From assembly GCA_002343545.1 (NCBI GenBank), contig DDRA01000066.1, forward strand, positions 40,316-56,322: a stretch of DNA of 16,007 nucleotides, read 5' to 3'. Within the stretch, counting starts at the first letter, position 1, and every line of letters begins with the position of its first letter. Positions 14,656-16,007 of the stretch are shown piece after piece. This DNA comes from Bacteriovoracaceae bacterium UBA2428. GTDB lineage: Bacteria > Bdellovibrionota > UBA2428. A program made the translations under genes and the position numbers. A model generated the notes under the pieces. It was not told the origin of the DNA and did no database searches. It saw only the letters and a program-made list of their open reading frames with translations.

Positions 14656-15948
14656 ATGGCCGACAAACTTTCGACCCAGCCGTACAAAGGAACCCGGGAC
14701 TTTTATCCGGAAGACATGCGCTTTCGTCGTTGGATGTTCGGTCATCTGAGACAGGCGGTCGAGTCGTACGGATACCAGGAATACGACGGCCCCCTTTTGG
14801 AACCCTTCGATCTCTACGCCTCCAAGACGAGCGAAGAAATCGTCAGCCAGCAACTTTACTGGTTGGTGGACCGGGGTGAACGCAAGATGGCCATCCGTCC
14901 GGAGATGACGCCGACCTTGGCGCGGATGGTGGCGGGCAAGCTGCAAGACCTGCCGAAGCCCATCCGTTGGTACTCGCTCCCGAATCTTTGGCGCTACGAG
15001 CGTCCCCAGCGCGGGCGCTTGCGCGAGCATTGGCAGTTGAACGTCGACGTGCTCGGCGGGGACCGGCTCCAAGGCGACGCCGAGATTCTCGCGGTCGCGG
15101 GCTCGATCTTCGAGGCCTTCGGGGGGTCCGAGCTCGTTCGCATCAAGATCAACAACCGCAAGTTCTTGGATCATGTCTTTCGCCAGACCTGCGGACTCGC
15201 GGACGAAGCGACGCTCGCCGTGACGAGACTCCTGGACGAGTACTTCAAGCTCGGTGCCGAGGCTTTTTCGGCCAAACTCGGAGGATTGGGACTCAGCCCG
15301 GACCAGATCGCCGAAGTCGTGTCCTACACCGAACTCGGGCGGCGCGGGATCGCGGGACTCTCGGAATCCAAGTACGCGAGCGAAGGCGGCCGCGAGCTCG
15401 TCGAACTCCTGGCGCACTTGGATTCTAAGACTTTCGAGTTCGATCCCTGCATCGTGCGCGGATTCCAGTACTACACGGGCACGGTTTTCGAGGCCTACGA
15501 CGTCTCGCCCGAGAACACGCGCGCTCTCTTCGGCGGGGGTCGTTACGACAACCTCATCGGCCTTTTCGGGAAGCAACAGCTCTCGGGAGTCGGTTTTGGC
15601 TTGGGCGACGTTTCGCTCCAGAATTTCCTCGAGACCCACAAGCTCGTGCCGACCCTCGGGTCGGGAGTCGACGTGCTCGTGACGAACCCGGGTCCCGAGA
15701 AACGAGCCAAGGCCCAGCAGGTGCTCCGGCAGCTCCGGGCGAGCGGCTTCCGCGCCGCGACGACGTTGGATTATTCGGGCTTCGGCAAGCAGATCCAGTC
15801 GGCGGTCAAGCTGGGGGCGCGTTTCGTCGTGCTGCTCGGCGACGAGGAGCTCGGCCGCGGCGAAGTCGGGGTCAAGAATCTCGCGAGCGGCGGGCAGGCT
15901 TCCGTTCGGGAAGAGACCCTCGTCGAGTTTCTCCGCTCCGATCGTTAG
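14656..15948 (+). CDS. hisS: Histidyl-tRNA synthetase
   Basis: A 430-residue class II synthetase that charges tRNA-His. Landmarks are YKGTRDFYPED (10-20), RPEMTPTLAR (81-90), motif 2 RYERPQRGRLREHWQLNVD (113-131), the histidine-A region VRGFQYYTGTVFEAYD (267-282, with catalytic-type Arg268), GGGRYDNL (293-300), GVGFGLGDVSL (311-321) and a C-terminal anticodon-binding domain (about 335-425). Two variations from the common E. coli form are visible: FQYY where LDYY is usual, and GLGDVS in place of the final G-x-(E/D)R of motif 3. I believe a recognised subset of bacterial HisRS has the latter, so I expect it to be active. The ATG has only GGA close upstream, with no full ribosome binding site. 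It diverges from aspS across a 61-bp spacer. Confidence 0.96.
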   Translation: MADKLSTQPYKGTRDFYPEDMRFRRWMFGHLRQAVESYGYQEYDGPLLEPFDLYASKTSEEIVSQQLYWLVDRGERKMAIRPEMTPTLARMVAGKLQDLPKPIRWYSLPNLWRYERPQRGRLREHWQLNVDVLGGDRLQGDAEILAVAGSIFEAFGGSELVRIKINNRKFLDHVFRQTCGLADEATLAVTRLLDEYFKLGAEAFSAKLGGLGLSPDQIAEVVSYTELGRRGIAGLSESKYASEGGRELVELLAHLDSKTFEFDPCIVRGFQYYTGTVFEAYDVSPENTRALFGGGRYDNLIGLFGKQQLSGVGFGLGDVSLQNFLETHKLVPTLGSGVDVLVTNPGPEKRAKAQQVLRQLRASGFRAATTLDYSGFGKQIQSAVKLGARFVVLLGDEELGRGEVGVKNLASGGQASVREETLVEFLRSDR

Positions 15949-15955
15949 CTCGAGT

Positions 15956-15975
15956 AGGGGCCCCTCGGATCGAGG
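15956..15975 (+). repeat. Hairpin-forming sequence after hisS
   Basis: Directly after the hisS stop lie a 10-bp palindrome AGGGGCCCCT (15956-15965) and an overlapping stem-loop CCTCG-GAT-CGAGG (15963-15975). These may act as a transcription-end structure, but no T-run follows, so an intrinsic terminator is not established. Nothing else is recognised in 15949-16007. Confidence 0.35.
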
Positions 15976-16007
15976 TCTCGTGCTTGAGGTTCCGACTAGT
16001 TAGAGTT

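Noticed and set aside
12726..14879. 717-codon plus-strand open frame opposite aspS and into hisS
   Set aside because: Composition is typical of an antisense shadow; it covers aspS completely and runs into hisS in another frame.

Overview
The window is GC-rich Gram-negative bacterial chromosome. Supporting signs are three lipoboxes, Sec signal peptides, a periplasmic-binding-protein importer and strong G/C preference at third codon positions. I cannot name the organism. Bacterial AspRS and HisRS genes side by side, plus a PurS-PurL fusion architecture known from deltaproteobacterial lineages, make a Deltaproteobacteria/Bdellovibrionota-type host plausible. That is inference only.

Layout. (1) Positions 1-2950, minus strand, form an envelope operon: a secreted CE4-type polysaccharide deacetylase, then a small Cys-rich lipoprotein, then a secreted protein of unknown function that runs off the window edge. 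The first two are 9 bp apart and the last two overlap by 4 bp. (2) A TPM-domain membrane protein (3060-3800, minus) lies just upstream. (3) A divergent intergenic region (3801-3979) carries three tandem inverted repeats. (4) Positions 3980-7562, plus strand, hold a tightly packed phosphonate/phosphite-type ABC importer, phnD-phnC-phnE. It is translationally coupled to a HAD-family phosphohydrolase, which suggests uptake of a phosphorus compound followed by cytoplasmic dephosphorylation. (5) A short Cys-containing lipoprotein (7581-7892, minus) faces this operon.

(6) Positions 7919-12638, plus strand, are the most unusual part: three genes joined by 4-bp start/stop overlaps. The first follows the fold order of a PurS-PurL fusion (FGAM synthase) along its whole length, but every catalytic motif I can place is destroyed. 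The second is a PurQ-like class I amidotransferase with no cysteine at all. The third looks like a sigma-factor-like region fused to an anti-sigma-type zinc motif, one membrane helix, a long Pro/Ala-rich linker and a C-terminal extracytoplasmic domain. I read this as a pseudoenzyme FGAM-synthase complex tied to a membrane regulator. Its function is unknown.

(7) Positions 12641-15948 hold aspS (minus) and hisS (plus), divergent from a 61-bp spacer. aspS has a recognisable promoter with almost no 5' leader, and a clean intrinsic terminator. No tRNA, rRNA, CRISPR array, insertion sequence or phage gene was seen. No gene-free stretch exceeds 300 bp.
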